Positions 43,632 to 52,529 of a stretch of 64,000 nucleotides of DNA are shown here, in pieces. Made by a program: the position numbers and the translations under genes. The notes below the pieces were generated by a model. That model did no database searches, was not told the DNA's origin, and was given only the letters and a program-made list of their open reading frames with translations. This stretch comes from Gammaproteobacteria bacterium. GTDB taxonomy: Bacteria > Pseudomonadota > Gammaproteobacteria > SZUA-152. The stretch covers positions 48,003-112,002 of the forward strand of contig JAVVEP010000002.1 in NCBI GenBank assembly GCA_032250735.1, read 5' to 3'. The first letter of the stretch is position 1. Each line of letters starts with the position of its first letter.

Positions 43632-45227
43632 ATGTCTCCCATCATCTTTAGCCTACAAAATTCATGGCGTAATCCACGACAACAATATTGGATCGTATTT
43701 TTTATACTGTCTCTGTTGTCATTGACACTGTATTCCCCATCTTTTTTCGGTGGTTTTATCTGGGATGATACAGAAACGTTTTTAAATGATCCGTCAATTC
43801 GTGACTCCAGTTATATTTCTTCGTACTTTACGGAGGGCGTGGCTAGCCACCTTGAAAAACAAGGAGTGGCCCATAAAAGCCTTGGCTATTACCGCCCGCT
43901 TATCAGGATGCTTCATTTTTTGGAGTATAAAATATTCGGGAAAAATCCGGCGGGTTTTCACGCTGTCAGTATCATTTTAAATTTATTGGTTGTGTTGTTG
44001 GCTTTTTTGGTGGTGCGTGAAGTAACCAGGAATTCTTTAGTCGCTTTCATGTCAGCGATGTTTTTTGCAGTTAACCCTAGTCATGTAGAGGCGGTAAGCT
44101 GGGCTTATTCAGATTCTTATCTTGTTTTTTCGTTGTTTTGCCTTTTATCATTTTATTTCCACCTTAGAAATAAAATAATGTGGTCTTTAGTTTCGTTTTC
44201 TACGGCATTGTTGGCGCAAGAATCGGCGATACTGTTGCCTATAATATTGGTATTGGAGCGATATCTGATAGCAGATAAAAAGACATTTAAGGATTATAAT
44301 TTTTTAATCCCGTATTTGGTATTGGTAGTATCATTTCTTGTTTTGCGCTCATTCGCTGTTGGTAGCTTGCCGATCACCAACATTGGGATTGTGCCATGGT
44401 TGAATGCGATATCAACGATACTGACTACCAGCGTAAAGATATTTTTTGTGCCGGATGCAGCGATAGCGCTTTACCATAACAAGCCTGGAATGTTTGCTGA
44501 AATATCAGTCGGACAGAGTTTTATTTATTTTGGCGTAATAGGTCTTGGCTTGGTTGCTGCGTGGCTCTGGAAATACCATCAGGCATGGCTATTTTGGTAT
44601 GCATGGTTTTTCGTGTGGCTGCTTGTGATGTTCAATGTGGGTGAATTCGCACAATTCTATTTTATGGACAAGATACTTTATTTGGGATCGCTGGGATTCT
44701 GTGTGTTGTTAGCAAAGGGACTGTTAAGTTTGCGCGTCAAGGAGAGTGTTTTAGTTTTGATAACGGTCAGTTATGTAGCGCTTTATTTTTCGGTATCAAT
44801 GTGGCGCGTGTCTTATTTTTTAGATGAGAAAAAATATTTTGAAAAAGCGGTATTATTCTCACCTGATTTTCCCTTGTTGCGCTATTCCACAGGCATGATG
44901 TATCTGGAGAGAGAGGAATATAACAAAGCCGAAAAGGAGTTTAATCTGACGGTAAGATTGGATCCAAAGTACTCCTATGCGTATAACAATTTAGGTAATA
45001 TTTTGTATATGCGTAACGATTTTTCTGGGGCGATAAACTCTTGGCGACGCGCCATTTCTGCTGATCCGACAAACCCGCAGCCCTATTACAATATTGGTGC
45101 CACCTATGATCGTCAAGGTGATTTCCAGCAAGCTTTACGCTATTACAGGCAATATCTTGTTAAACAGCCAAATCCACCCGGGAATTTGTTGAATCGAATC
45201 CAGAAAATTCAAAACATTCAGCATTGA
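43632..45227 (+). CDS. TMTC-like GT-C membrane glycosyltransferase with C-terminal TPR repeats
   Basis: The 531-residue protein has about ten hydrophobic segments. The acidic motif GGFIWDDTETF in the first external loop and GYYRPLIRMLHFLEYKIFG plus NPSHVEAVSWAYSDSYLVF match the TMTC/PMT-type GT-C superfamily, which uses polyprenyl-linked sugars. After residue 415 come about three TPR units (FPLLRYSTGMMYLEREEYNKAEKEF, YAYNNLGNILYMRNDFSGAINSW, PQPYYNIGATYDRQGDFQQALRYY), facing the periplasm. Codon usage is AT-rich unlike neighbours, suggesting acquisition by transfer. Acceptor (protein or glycan) is unknown. Confidence 0.75.
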   Translation: MSPIIFSLQNSWRNPRQQYWIVFFILSLLSLTLYSPSFFGGFIWDDTETFLNDPSIRDSSYISSYFTEGVASHLEKQGVAHKSLGYYRPLIRMLHFLEYKIFGKNPAGFHAVSIILNLLVVLLAFLVVREVTRNSLVAFMSAMFFAVNPSHVEAVSWAYSDSYLVFSLFCLLSFYFHLRNKIMWSLVSFSTALLAQESAILLPIILVLERYLIADKKTFKDYNFLIPYLVLVVSFLVLRSFAVGSLPITNIGIVPWLNAISTILTTSVKIFFVPDAAIALYHNKPGMFAEISVGQSFIYFGVIGLGLVAAWLWKYHQAWLFWYAWFFVWLLVMFNVGEFAQFYFMDKILYLGSLGFCVLLAKGLLSLRVKESVLVLITVSYVALYFSVSMWRVSYFLDEKKYFEKAVLFSPDFPLLRYSTGMMYLEREEYNKAEKEFNLTVRLDPKYSYAYNNLGNILYMRNDFSGAINSWRRAISADPTNPQPYYNIGATYDRQGDFQQALRYYRQYLVKQPNPPGNLLNRIQKIQNIQH

Positions 45228-45263
45228 ATGTTCTTTGCAATTTATTTTCACTGCAGGTGAATG

Positions 45264-45540
45264 GGTGATGGGTTATGTTGAACGGGGAGCGAAAATGGAA
45301 ATGACGGCTGGGTAAGGTTGATGCAGCATTTCTGCCCCACGCTTTTTTGGGAAAATCGATTTTTTCTTACGAATGTAAATGCGAATGCGAATAAGCAGAA
45401 AAATAACTCGGCCAGTAAGTCACCGATTTTTAATCTGCACCTGTAGTTATATATGGATGTTCGGCGCGTCGTCCATTGACATCTGACGATGATTTGTGGA
45501 CGTGCGTGTTTTAGGCCATCCGTTAAGTCGATCAGCCAAG
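45264..45540 (+). pseudogene. Degraded duplicate of the Acg-like nitroreductase tail and its downstream region
   Basis: The frame at 45264 reads VMGYVERGAKMEMTAG then stop, matching the C-terminus VMGYVERGAKIEMTPR of the protein at 47155. The following 250 bases (gggaaaatcgatt, aatgcgaatgcgaataagcag, ggccagt and further) align with the sequence after that gene (48150-48450). Point changes and small indels are scattered through it. It is the relic of a second copy of the locus. Confidence 0.75.
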
Positions 45541-45677
45541 GGGAAGGCATTGAAAAAGAGGTCGCTGATCTCTTGAAGGGGCACCGTCCGCTACTGGATG
45601 CCCTGGCCGAACACCTGTTGAACAAGGAGACGCTTGAAGCCGCAGAAATTCAATCAATCCTTGAACTCAATCCTTGA
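45540..45677 (+). pseudogene. Possible FtsH C-terminal remnant
   Basis: The frame reads IEKEVADLLKGHRPLLDALA and EHLLNKETLEAAEIQSIL before a stop. The pattern (L.)EHR.(L)LDALAEALLEKETLD.(E)EI is that of the C-terminal helix of the FtsH/M41 protease. Nothing else of FtsH is present, so this would be a truncated fragment joined to the duplicated nitroreductase flank. Confidence 0.45.
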
Positions 45678-45712
45678 GCTCATTTATTGAGCCCATTTAT
45701 TGAGCCCATATA
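45661..45712 (+). repeat. 13-bp tandem repeat
   Basis: Units ttgaactcaatcc, ttgagctcattta, ttgagcccattta and ttgagcccatata follow head to tail. The first two overlap the end and stop codon of the FtsH-like fragment. A simple slippage array. Confidence 0.75.
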
Positions 45713-45727
45713 TTGAAGAATAGATTC

Positions 45728-45856
45728 GGAGCCTGCCCGAAGACATTCGCACCAGCATTGCCGAATACGGCATCCGCTGCTTATGAAATTGCCCATTCCA
45801 AGGGCCTCAAGGGATACGCTACCCTCCGTCCCAACCCGGTCACCGGCGCAATGTAG
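45728..45856 (+). pseudogene. Unidentified gene tail
   Basis: A plus-strand frame reads NTASAAYEIAHSKGLKGYATL and RPNPVTGAM then stop, with no start codon. GLKG..T.RPNPVTGA resembles the C-terminal region of B12-dependent ribonucleotide reductases, but the match is from memory of a short motif and is uncertain. Confidence 0.25.
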
Positions 45857-46045
45857 AGTACGGAAAAGGGCGAGGAGGAAGGGGCGGGTGGCAGCCTGTG
45901 TTGCAGTATCGAGCGCGGGCCGGACTGAGGGTCTGAGCGTCGTTAAGAAACGCCGGCTCCTGGCGCTCGACTTGCCATCTAACAAAAAATATCGACAGCG
46001 ATGCGACGGCGACGATATAGCCGGGTTGCCGCTGAATGACGGCAT
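45857..46045. other. Non-coding or degraded stretch, 189 bp
   Basis: No supported gene. Fragments flanking it suggest that the whole 45.2-46.0 kb interval is eroded sequence. Confidence 0.3.
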
Positions 46046-46186
46046 TTAATCCAGGGGCAGGCCGTCGATCAATACCTGTTCAGCACGCCCTTGTGCGAAG
46101 CAAAGCAGGCCGGCGATACGTGTCATCCCGCTGAGGGTATAAGGGTAATACCAGAACAGGTCATAGATCACCAGGGTATCGGTCAT
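46046..46186 (-). CDS. Small ORF downstream of wrbA (46 aa), possibly truncated
   Basis: The minus strand from ATG at 46186 encodes MTDTLVIYDLFWYYPYTLSG followed by MTRIAGLLCFAQG and a short tail. It starts 10 bases after the wrbA stop. The sequence is hydrophobic/aromatic at first and not recognised. It could be a genuine small protein or the start of a gene cut off by the erosion of the adjacent region. Confidence 0.4.
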   Translation of the reverse strand: MTDTLVIYDLFWYYPYTLSGMTRIAGLLCFAQGRAEQVLIDGLPLD

Positions 46187-46196
46187 CAGGGAATAG

Positions 46197-46811
46197 TTAT
46201 GCGCGAGTCAGTTTGGCCGCCAGTGCGGCGACATGGCTGCCCTGATAGCGGGCGCCTGCCAGTTCATTCTCGCTGGGCATGCGAACACCGTCGGCACCGG
46301 CAATGGTGCTGGCACCATAGGGTGAACAACCGGTAATTTCATCCATACGCATTTGCCCCTCAAAGCTGTAGGGTAGGCCCACAATGACCATGCCGTGATG
46401 CAGCAGCGTGGTATGCATGGAGAGAATGGTGGACTCCTGGCCGCCATGCTGTGTGTTTGAGCTGGTGAAGACACTGCCGATTTTTCCGATCAGCGCGCCC
46501 GTTGCCCATAGATGACCGGTGGCATCAAAAAATTGCCGCATTTGGCCACACATATTGCCGAAGCGTGTGGGCGTGCCGAAGATGATGGCGTCCGCCTGTT
46601 CGAGTTCATCCACGGTTGCCAGGGTGATGTTGGCCGAACTCTTTTTTTCGTCCAGGGCGCCCATCTTTTCCAATACATCATCGGTTAGTGTTTCCGGTAC
46701 CCGGCGCAGTTCCGCGTGAGCACCACTGATAGATTCAACGCCCTCGGCGACGGCTTGGGCCATCTGATAAATGTGTCCATACATAGAGTAATAAACAACC
46801 AGAATTTTCAT
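46197..46811 (-). CDS. wrbA: NAD(P)H:quinone oxidoreductase, WrbA type
   Basis: A 204-residue flavodoxin-fold enzyme that reduces quinones by two electrons. [20 protein letters not shown] (FMN phosphate loop), [24 protein letters not shown] and the [33 protein letters not shown] segment are WrbA-specific. ATG at 46811 with AGGGATCG ahead is chosen over an in-frame ATG 15 bases earlier. Length is normal (E. coli 198). Confidence 0.95.
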   Translation of the reverse strand: MKILVVYYSMYGHIYQMAQAVAEGVESISGAHAELRRVPETLTDDVLEKMGALDEKKSSANITLATVDELEQADAIIFGTPTRFGNMCGQMRQFFDATGHLWATGALIGKIGSVFTSSNTQHGGQESTILSMHTTLLHHGMVIVGLPYSFEGQMRMDEITGCSPYGASTIAGADGVRMPSENELAGARYQGSHVAALAAKLTRA

Positions 46812-46826
46812 ATGCGATCCCTGCAA

Positions 46827-47154
46827 TATTCGTGTCTTTCAGTGTCGGTGTAACAAGCAGATGGATGGGGAATGGATGTCGTTAATTATCGATCGAATTA
46901 ATTGATTCGAGTCATGCGCCAATCCCATTGCAGAGAGTATTGATCTGTCCTGATCGAGTCATTGCGTTTTCGCAATAGCCATAGGTGGGTTCATAGAGGA
47001 ATGTGGGAGAATAACCAGTTGCAAGGTGGTGGTATCTGTTATTGGGGCAGCAGCGATATTGATGTTTTTCAATGATATTAATGATGGAATGGATAGGATC
47101 TAGACATTAATAATCAGCGATAAATTTGTATCGCATGTCACAAGGAGATCGATT
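46827..47154. other. Divergent intergenic region, 328 bp
   Basis: Between wrbA and the nitroreductase-like gene. It holds an AT-rich stretch with partial palindromes (ttaattatcgatcgaattaattgattcg near 46885) and ends in AAGGAG. Likely promoters for both redox genes; no open frame is supported. Confidence 0.4.
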
Positions 47155-48210
47155 ATGGAGATTGAAAAAGCCACAATGTCAGCTTGGCAGGTTGACCCGA
47201 AAGATTTTCCACGCAATGGCAGTCAGCATGATAAATCGGAATTCATGTTGCGCTATGCACTATTGGCGTCATCTTTCTACAATACCCAGCCATGGCAGTT
47301 CGAAGTCAATGATAAGGGAGATCAGATTAATATCTACGCTGATAATTCCCGTTGGCTGAAGATGGCGGATCCGGATAAGCGGGAGTTATACATCAGTTTG
47401 GGCTGTGCCCTGGAGAATCTATTGATCACCATAGCTTATTTCGGGATGGGTCACCGTAGTGTCTCTTATTTTCCGGAAGGTTATAGTAACGACTGGGCGG
47501 TAAGAATCATTCTGGGAGCGGCGAATGAATCGATAGCGCCGCGACCGGAGTATTTATTTTCGGCAATCAGTCATCGCGATACCTTTATAAAGAAGTATTT
47601 TAAAAATGAACCAATATCCAGTGCCGATCTGCAGAGCATAACCGGCTTTCTCGGCGAACACATTTACGTCGATACCGATATGCAGCATCAGGTTGAATTA
47701 GACACTATTAATGATCCGAAGTATAAAGATGAGTTTGTTCGACTTGTGCGTGACAGTGATGCGATATTGTTTTCTGATTCTGAATTCCGCCATGAATTGA
47801 CCAGCTTGAACTCTGGTGGGCACTACTATAATCCCTGGTTGTCGGAAGAGCTGGAATTGCTTGATCGGGATATGGAGGCCGTCGATATGATTGCCACAAA
47901 AGAATCGAAAATAATTGCCAATGCAGCAGTTTTTGGTGTGTTGACCTCAAATCTGGATGAGCCCACATCGGCGGTCAAAGTGGGGCAGGTATTCGAGAGA
48001 ATGGCCCTGGAAGCCTCGCTGCATGACGTGAGTATTTATCCTGTGTTTCAGTTGCTCGAAATTCCGGAAATGAGGACCGATCTGGAGAAAATGCTGCCCG
48101 ACCTGAAGACTATTCCGCAGCTGGTGTTTGTAATGGGGTATGTTGAACGGGGTGCGAAAATTGAAATGACGCCACGGATACCTCTGGATCAGGTGATGCG
48201 GTATTCCTGA
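47155..48210 (+). CDS. Acg-family nitroreductase-like FMN-binding protein
   Basis: The 351-residue protein contains ALLASSFYNTQPWQFEV near residue 35, the (S)xHNTQPW motif of Acg-type nitroreductase-fold proteins, with His replaced by Tyr, and LGCALENLLITIAYFGMG. It is about twice the length of a simple nitroreductase because the Acg family is a fused double domain; the second half keeps AVKVGQVFERMALEASLHDVSIYPVFQLLE. Acg proteins bind FMN and may sequester it rather than catalyse. AAGGAGATCGATT precedes the ATG. It is divergent from wrbA, another flavin protein. Confidence 0.8.
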   Translation: MEIEKATMSAWQVDPKDFPRNGSQHDKSEFMLRYALLASSFYNTQPWQFEVNDKGDQINIYADNSRWLKMADPDKRELYISLGCALENLLITIAYFGMGHRSVSYFPEGYSNDWAVRIILGAANESIAPRPEYLFSAISHRDTFIKKYFKNEPISSADLQSITGFLGEHIYVDTDMQHQVELDTINDPKYKDEFVRLVRDSDAILFSDSEFRHELTSLNSGGHYYNPWLSEELELLDRDMEAVDMIATKESKIIANAAVFGVLTSNLDEPTSAVKVGQVFERMALEASLHDVSIYPVFQLLEIPEMRTDLEKMLPDLKTIPQLVFVMGYVERGAKIEMTPRIPLDQVMRYS

Positions 48211-48450
48211 CCTCACGCCCTCCCGGGAAAATCGATTTCCTCACCAATGCAAATGCGAATGCGAATAAGCAGAAAAACAACGCGGCCAGTCTCACTCTGA
48301 CCTGTTATTGACTACCTGTCGTTATGTATGGCGGCGCAGCGAGCCGTCCACCGACCTCCGCGGATGGTTCGTGGTCGGTGCGTATTTTATGGCCGCAGTA
48401 GCGGGATTCAGTAATTTGACGCGATAGGTCAGCCATTAAGTCGAGCCGCC
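48133..48450 (+). repeat. Intact copy of the region duplicated at 45264
   Basis: The end of the nitroreductase gene and about 240 bases after it match 45264-45540 imperfectly. The two copies are in direct orientation about 2.87 kb apart and flank the wrbA and nitroreductase genes. Confidence 0.7.
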
Positions 48451-48558
48451 GAGCAGAGATAGCGGAGCTGGCGGCCACATCCTGTTCTCCTGTTCTCCTA
48501 CTATCCTGTTCTCCTACTATCCTGCCCCATAGCCGACCCAACCACGGTTGACCGGTTG
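48211..48558. other. Convergent intergenic region, 348 bp
   Basis: Holds the duplicated sequence just described and, at 48489-48520, two exact head-to-tail copies of CCTGTTCTCCTACTAT with partial units on both sides. No gene is supported. Confidence 0.5.
48489..48520 (+). repeat. 16-bp tandem repeat
   Basis: CCTGTTCTCCTACTAT occurs twice exactly, preceded by the partial unit CCTGTTCT and followed by CCTG. A small slippage array in the convergent gap. Confidence 0.75.
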
Positions 48559-49335
48559 CTAGGTCGCGATGCCTTTTGATGCCAGAAATTCCAGTGGAAC
48601 GTCTGCATTCTTTCGGCAGGCGATCGCGAAATAATAGAGCGGTTCGCCTTCAATGGATAATCTGTGTCGATACCGTTCGATATGATAGACATCAAGATAT
48701 TCCGAAAAGATCAGTTCCCTGATCATGGTCGAAAAGCCGGTGCTGTCACGGGTGTCAAAGAAGCTTTCCTTGATGTTGAAGGCCACCCAGCCCTTTGGCT
48801 TGATGATATTGAATGCCTCTATAAAGGCCCGCGTCGGGATGTCGCCAAAACCCAGGGCGGCGACGGTTACCAGGCAGTCACACTGCCACGATTCGATATC
48901 CTGTTTTTTTTCGTCGCTGAGGGCGGTGAAGTCTTCGACATAATAGGCGTCATACAATCCCGGTCGGTCACGGATGGTTGCCTCGTAAGCCTCCGGGATG
49001 ATGTCGACGCCTATCAGGCGTGATACGCCGTGTTTCTTCAGTTCTTCACCCATCAGGCCATTGCCCGCGCCCAGATCCAGGACCCGCAATTCTGTAAAGT
49101 TGTCCTGCGATTGCCTGACGGAGGATTCAAGAATGGCGGTGACCTTGTTCGGGGATGTGCATTTCAGGCGGTCATAAAAGACCTGTTCGTAGAGGCCTTG
49201 CAGCTGATAGATTTCAGCATAATCATGCAGCCGCATTTTTCGTTGTCCTGCTGATCCCTGTAGATAGAAATAGGCCTCGTCCTGGTTAAGATTGAAGGCC
49301 CCTGATCGGGGAAACTGTATGCGGTGTCGTTTCAT
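48559..49335 (-). CDS. Class I SAM-dependent methyltransferase
   Basis: The 258-residue protein has SAM motif I LRVLDLGAGNGLMGEELKKHG near residue 103, followed by IGVDIIPEAYEAT (motif II) and a CLVTVAALGFGDIP stretch (post-I/motif IV). The N-terminal 90 residues (DEAYFYLQGSAGQRKMRLHDYAEIYQLQGLYEQVFYDRLKC) form a helical lid typical of small-molecule methyltransferases. Its substrate is unknown. The start is ATG at 49335; the frame upstream is antisense to the amidotransferase gene. It lies 95 bases after that gene on the same strand, so it could be the last gene of the carbamoyl-solute operon. Confidence 0.75.
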   Translation of the reverse strand: MKRHRIQFPRSGAFNLNQDEAYFYLQGSAGQRKMRLHDYAEIYQLQGLYEQVFYDRLKCTSPNKVTAILESSVRQSQDNFTELRVLDLGAGNGLMGEELKKHGVSRLIGVDIIPEAYEATIRDRPGLYDAYYVEDFTALSDEKKQDIESWQCDCLVTVAALGFGDIPTRAFIEAFNIIKPKGWVAFNIKESFFDTRDSTGFSTMIRELIFSEYLDVYHIERYRHRLSIEGEPLYYFAIACRKNADVPLEFLASKGIAT

Positions 49336-49430
49336 CAAGCTACTCCTGTTTTGATGTTGGATAGTGGATCTCCTTTGTTGTATGTAAAAAGTTGTCTCTG
49401 AAAAGTGGCCACGGAAAAAATGCTGTGGCT

Positions 49431-51440
49431 TTATGCGACCAGCCAGCCGAGTTGCTTTGCCGTGCGGCGTGCCCTGGCGGGGATGTCGTCGGCGATAAAG
49501 TGCTGGTGCATCACCTGCACGCCGATCAGGTGGTTGATGACAGCATCGAGCTGGGTCTGGGTTGCGGCCGAGGTGTCCGGTGATTCGTGCAGCCGGAACA
49601 GGGCATCGACACCCTGCGGATCCAGCAGGCCGGTCTCTCTGAGTCGCTCCGGGCTGAGGTGACGGCTGGCGAGGCTGCGCATGGCCGTCCATTTTTTTGG
49701 GTCTGTGTGTGCGGGTGGGGCCATGAAGGCAAATTTTTCGCGCTTGTAGAGCGTCTCCGGCAGCAGCCCCTTCATCGCCTCGCGCAGCACGTATTTTTCA
49801 GTGCGGCCGTGGATGCGCATGGAGGGGGGCAGGGTCGCGGCGTATTCCGCCAGGTGGTGATCCAGAAATGGCGGTCGTGCCTCCATGGAGTTGGCCATGT
49901 CCACCCGGTCACCGCCCCAGGTGAGGATCTGGCCTTCCAGCATGGTCTTGATCCACACGTACTGGGCACGATCCAGCGGGTGGCGGTTGTGCAGTGCATC
50001 CGCATTGAAGGTGTCGGCAATCGCCGCGCCAGGTGAGTAACCCTGCAACGTGCGGCGATGCTCCGGGTGTAACAGATCGGGTACGTACTGACTGCTGGCC
50101 AGCCAGGGTTGCAGACAGGAGGGGGTAAAACCGATCTTGTCGGTGAGGGCAGGATCTTCCACGCTCTGTTCCGCCAGCATCGCGCCTTTAAACAGTTTGT
50201 TGTTTTCGTTCAGCACGCCTTCCCATTCGCCGCGTTCCTCGGCCGACAGGTGATCCAGTCCGTGCAGAAACATGTCGCGACGAAACGCCGGATAGCCGCC
50301 GAACAGTTCGTCGGAACCTTCGCCGGTGAGCACGACCTTGTAACCGACCTGATTGACGCGGCGACTCATGAGGAGTTTGGCCACGCCCAGGGTGTTATAG
50401 ATGGTGCGTTCGGTGTGCCACAGGGTTTCCTCAAAGTGGTCATACAGCTGGTCCGCATCGAGGCGCAATATATCCTGCTCCGCGCCGACGGATTTGGCCA
50501 TCTCGGTGGCGATGGGGGTCTCGTCATAGTCGGCGCTATCAAACCCGATAGTGAAGGACTTGACCGAACCCTGGGTGCTGGCCGCCGACAGGCCGACGAT
50601 GGAGCAGGAGTCGATGCCACCGGACAGGTAACAGCCGACCGGCACATCGGCCTCCAGTCGCAGTTGCACTGCTTCGATTAACTGTTCGCGAACCGCGTCG
50701 ATATACTCCTGTTCGTCAGCCATTTTTCCGCGTGCATCCTGTTCCGGAAATGGCATATCCCAATAGCATTTTTCGTCGATACGCAGGCGCCCATCGCGAC
50801 GCTGAATGCTGAGCACATGCCCCGGCTTGACCTGATGGACTCCGCTGAAAGCGGTGGTGCCCGGCACAATGGTCTGCATTAACTGGTGATAGAGGCCCGC
50901 GGAATCAAACTGACGGCTGACCTCGGGGTGTGCGAATAACACCTTCAATTCAGAGCCAAACACGATGCCGCCGTTAATCTCTGTCCAGTAGAGGGGCTTG
51001 ATGCCAAACCGGTCACGCACCAGATGCAGGCTGTCCTGTTCGCGATCATACAGCGCAAAGGCAAATTCGCCGCGCAGATGCGGCAGGGTTTTGTCCAGCC
51101 CAAGGCGCGGATAAAGGTGCATGATGATCTCGGAATCACTGCGGGTGTGGAAGCGTGCACCCTGCGCGGTCAGGTCGGCGCGGATGCGCTGGTAATCATA
51201 AAGCTCACCGTTTTTTGTCAGCATCAGACTTTTGTCGTCAGACACAAAGGGCTGGCGTCCGCGCTCCTGATCCAGATCGATAATGGACAGGCGGGCATGG
51301 CTGAAACCGATACCCGGCATGGCTTCCCAACCGAAGCCATCCGGGCCGCGGTGATGTTGAATGGCGGCCATGGCCACCAGGGTTTCCGGGTCAACGGGGT
51401 GTTGTCTGTCTTGGTATATAAATCCGGCTATGCCACACAT
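49431..51440 (-). CDS. Asparagine-synthetase-like glutamine amidotransferase
   Basis: The 669-residue protein has the class II amidotransferase domain with nucleophile Cys2 (MCGIAGF), RGPDGFG at 31-37, and NGELYDYQ, and a synthetase domain with the ATP-pyrophosphatase P-loop SGGIDS at 273-278 and GEGSDELFGGY. It is longer than E. coli AsnB (554) with extra C-terminal helices, closer in size to the AsnO/NAGGN type of amidotransferase that amidates alpha-carboxyl groups. It would use glutamine nitrogen and ATP to turn a carboxylate into an amide. It follows the carbamoyltransferase-like gene by 30 bases. True asparagine synthesis is the alternative; the operon partners argue for another acceptor. 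Confidence 0.88.
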   Translation of the reverse strand: MCGIAGFIYQDRQHPVDPETLVAMAAIQHHRGPDGFGWEAMPGIGFSHARLSIIDLDQERGRQPFVSDDKSLMLTKNGELYDYQRIRADLTAQGARFHTRSDSEIIMHLYPRLGLDKTLPHLRGEFAFALYDREQDSLHLVRDRFGIKPLYWTEINGGIVFGSELKVLFAHPEVSRQFDSAGLYHQLMQTIVPGTTAFSGVHQVKPGHVLSIQRRDGRLRIDEKCYWDMPFPEQDARGKMADEQEYIDAVREQLIEAVQLRLEADVPVGCYLSGGIDSCSIVGLSAASTQGSVKSFTIGFDSADYDETPIATEMAKSVGAEQDILRLDADQLYDHFEETLWHTERTIYNTLGVAKLLMSRRVNQVGYKVVLTGEGSDELFGGYPAFRRDMFLHGLDHLSAEERGEWEGVLNENNKLFKGAMLAEQSVEDPALTDKIGFTPSCLQPWLASSQYVPDLLHPEHRRTLQGYSPGAAIADTFNADALHNRHPLDRAQYVWIKTMLEGQILTWGGDRVDMANSMEARPPFLDHHLAEYAATLPPSMRIHGRTEKYVLREAMKGLLPETLYKREKFAFMAPPAHTDPKKWTAMRSLASRHLSPERLRETGLLDPQGVDALFRLHESPDTSAATQTQLDAVINHLIGVQVMHQHFIADDIPARARRTAKQLGWLVA

Positions 51441-51470
51441 AATAGGTAAATTTTTCTCCGCTAATGGATA

Positions 51471-52529
51471 TCAGGTAAAACTCTTTAACATGGATGACAA
51501 CAACGCCATGCGAATGAATACCGCGCCACGGGCCTGGGCGAAATACCAGTTGTGCGGCGTGTCATCCAGTTCCCGTGCAAGTTCATCGCCGCGCGCCAGC
51601 GGATGCAGAATGATGGCGTTTTCTTTCAGGGGCGATGCTTTGTCGAGCCGGTACTGGCTGCCCAATTCTTCATAATCATCACCCACCCAGGCGATGGTGT
51701 TGATGTACACCACATCCAGTTTCGGCAGCTCTTTGTTCATGTCGTTGCTAACCCGAAAGCTGAGGCCCTTGCCTTCCAGTTCTTCACGCTGGTCTTTGGC
51801 AAACGGATCACTCTCATCACTGATGATGACGACTTCGGTGAGGGCATCGGCAAACAGACTCAGCAGGATCAGCAGGCTGCGCACGGTGCGCATGCGCCCC
51901 GGCACGCCGATAATGCCGATGCGGATGCGCTCATGCATGTTGATCTCGGGTAGGCATAGCTCGGGTCGCCATTTAAGGATGGCGTAGATGTCCGCCATGG
52001 CCTGTGTCGGGTGTTCATCGGTGCCGTTGCCGCCATTGATGATGGGGATGCGCAGGCCTTCGAGCATTTCATAGACGGCCTTCTCGTCACCGTCACGCAG
52101 CACAATCAGATCACCGTAGTGATTGAGCATCTCGCCGATGTCGTACAGCGACTCGCCCTTGGCGATGCCGGTCGAGGCGGGGTCGGTGATCGACATGATG
52201 TCGCCGCCCAGACGATGCCAGGCGCTTTCAAATGACAGCCGGGTTCGGGTGCTGGGTTCATAAAAGGCGCTAATGAGAATCTTGCCGGTCAGCGGCCGCG
52301 TGATCATCTGTGGCTGGGTTTCATACCGGGCCGCCAGCCGTGACAGCTGCAGCAGCTGCGCGCGCGTGAACTGGCTGGCGGACACCACCGGACGCAAGGT
52401 CAGGTCGAGCAGCGGGGCCAGGTCTTCATGGATCGCGTCCATCAGATCGCGGGGGCGTTCGAATCCCTGGGTGTCCAGGGTCTGGTCTCCAAGCTGTTCC
52501 CGGAGAATGGGGCTTTTTTTGTCTACCAT
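51471..52529 (-). CDS. Aspartate carbamoyltransferase-like enzyme with altered acceptor site
   Basis: A 352-residue carbamoyltransferase. The carbamoyl phosphate site is intact: STRTR at 93-97, the 80s-loop Ser and Lys (PASTGIAKGES), HPTQ at 173-176 and the HPLARGDEL loop at 309-317. The Arg167-equivalent in GRMRTVRSL is kept. The E. coli YMTR.Q segment that binds aspartate (Arg229, Gln231) reads YINTIAW here, so Arg and Gln are gone. An acceptor amino acid without a beta-carboxylate is therefore likely. The start ATG overlaps the 3' end of the preceding 40-residue gene. It is not the pyrimidine enzyme by these criteria; the neighbours are carbamoyl and amide enzymes. Confidence 0.8.
   Translation of the reverse strand: MVDKKSPILREQLGDQTLDTQGFERPRDLMDAIHEDLAPLLDLTLRPVVSASQFTRAQLLQLSRLAARYETQPQMITRPLTGKILISAFYEPSTRTRLSFESAWHRLGGDIMSITDPASTGIAKGESLYDIGEMLNHYGDLIVLRDGDEKAVYEMLEGLRIPIINGGNGTDEHPTQAMADIYAILKWRPELCLPEINMHERIRIGIIGVPGRMRTVRSLLILLSLFADALTEVVIISDESDPFAKDQREELEGKGLSFRVSNDMNKELPKLDVVYINTIAWVGDDYEELGSQYRLDKASPLKENAIILHPLARGDELARELDDTPHNWYFAQARGAVFIRMALLSSMLKSFT

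Noticed and set aside
49336-49692. An N-terminal extension of the methyltransferase frame into the amidotransferase gene
   Set aside because: The extra codons are antisense overlap; conserved sequence starts at the ATG at 49335.
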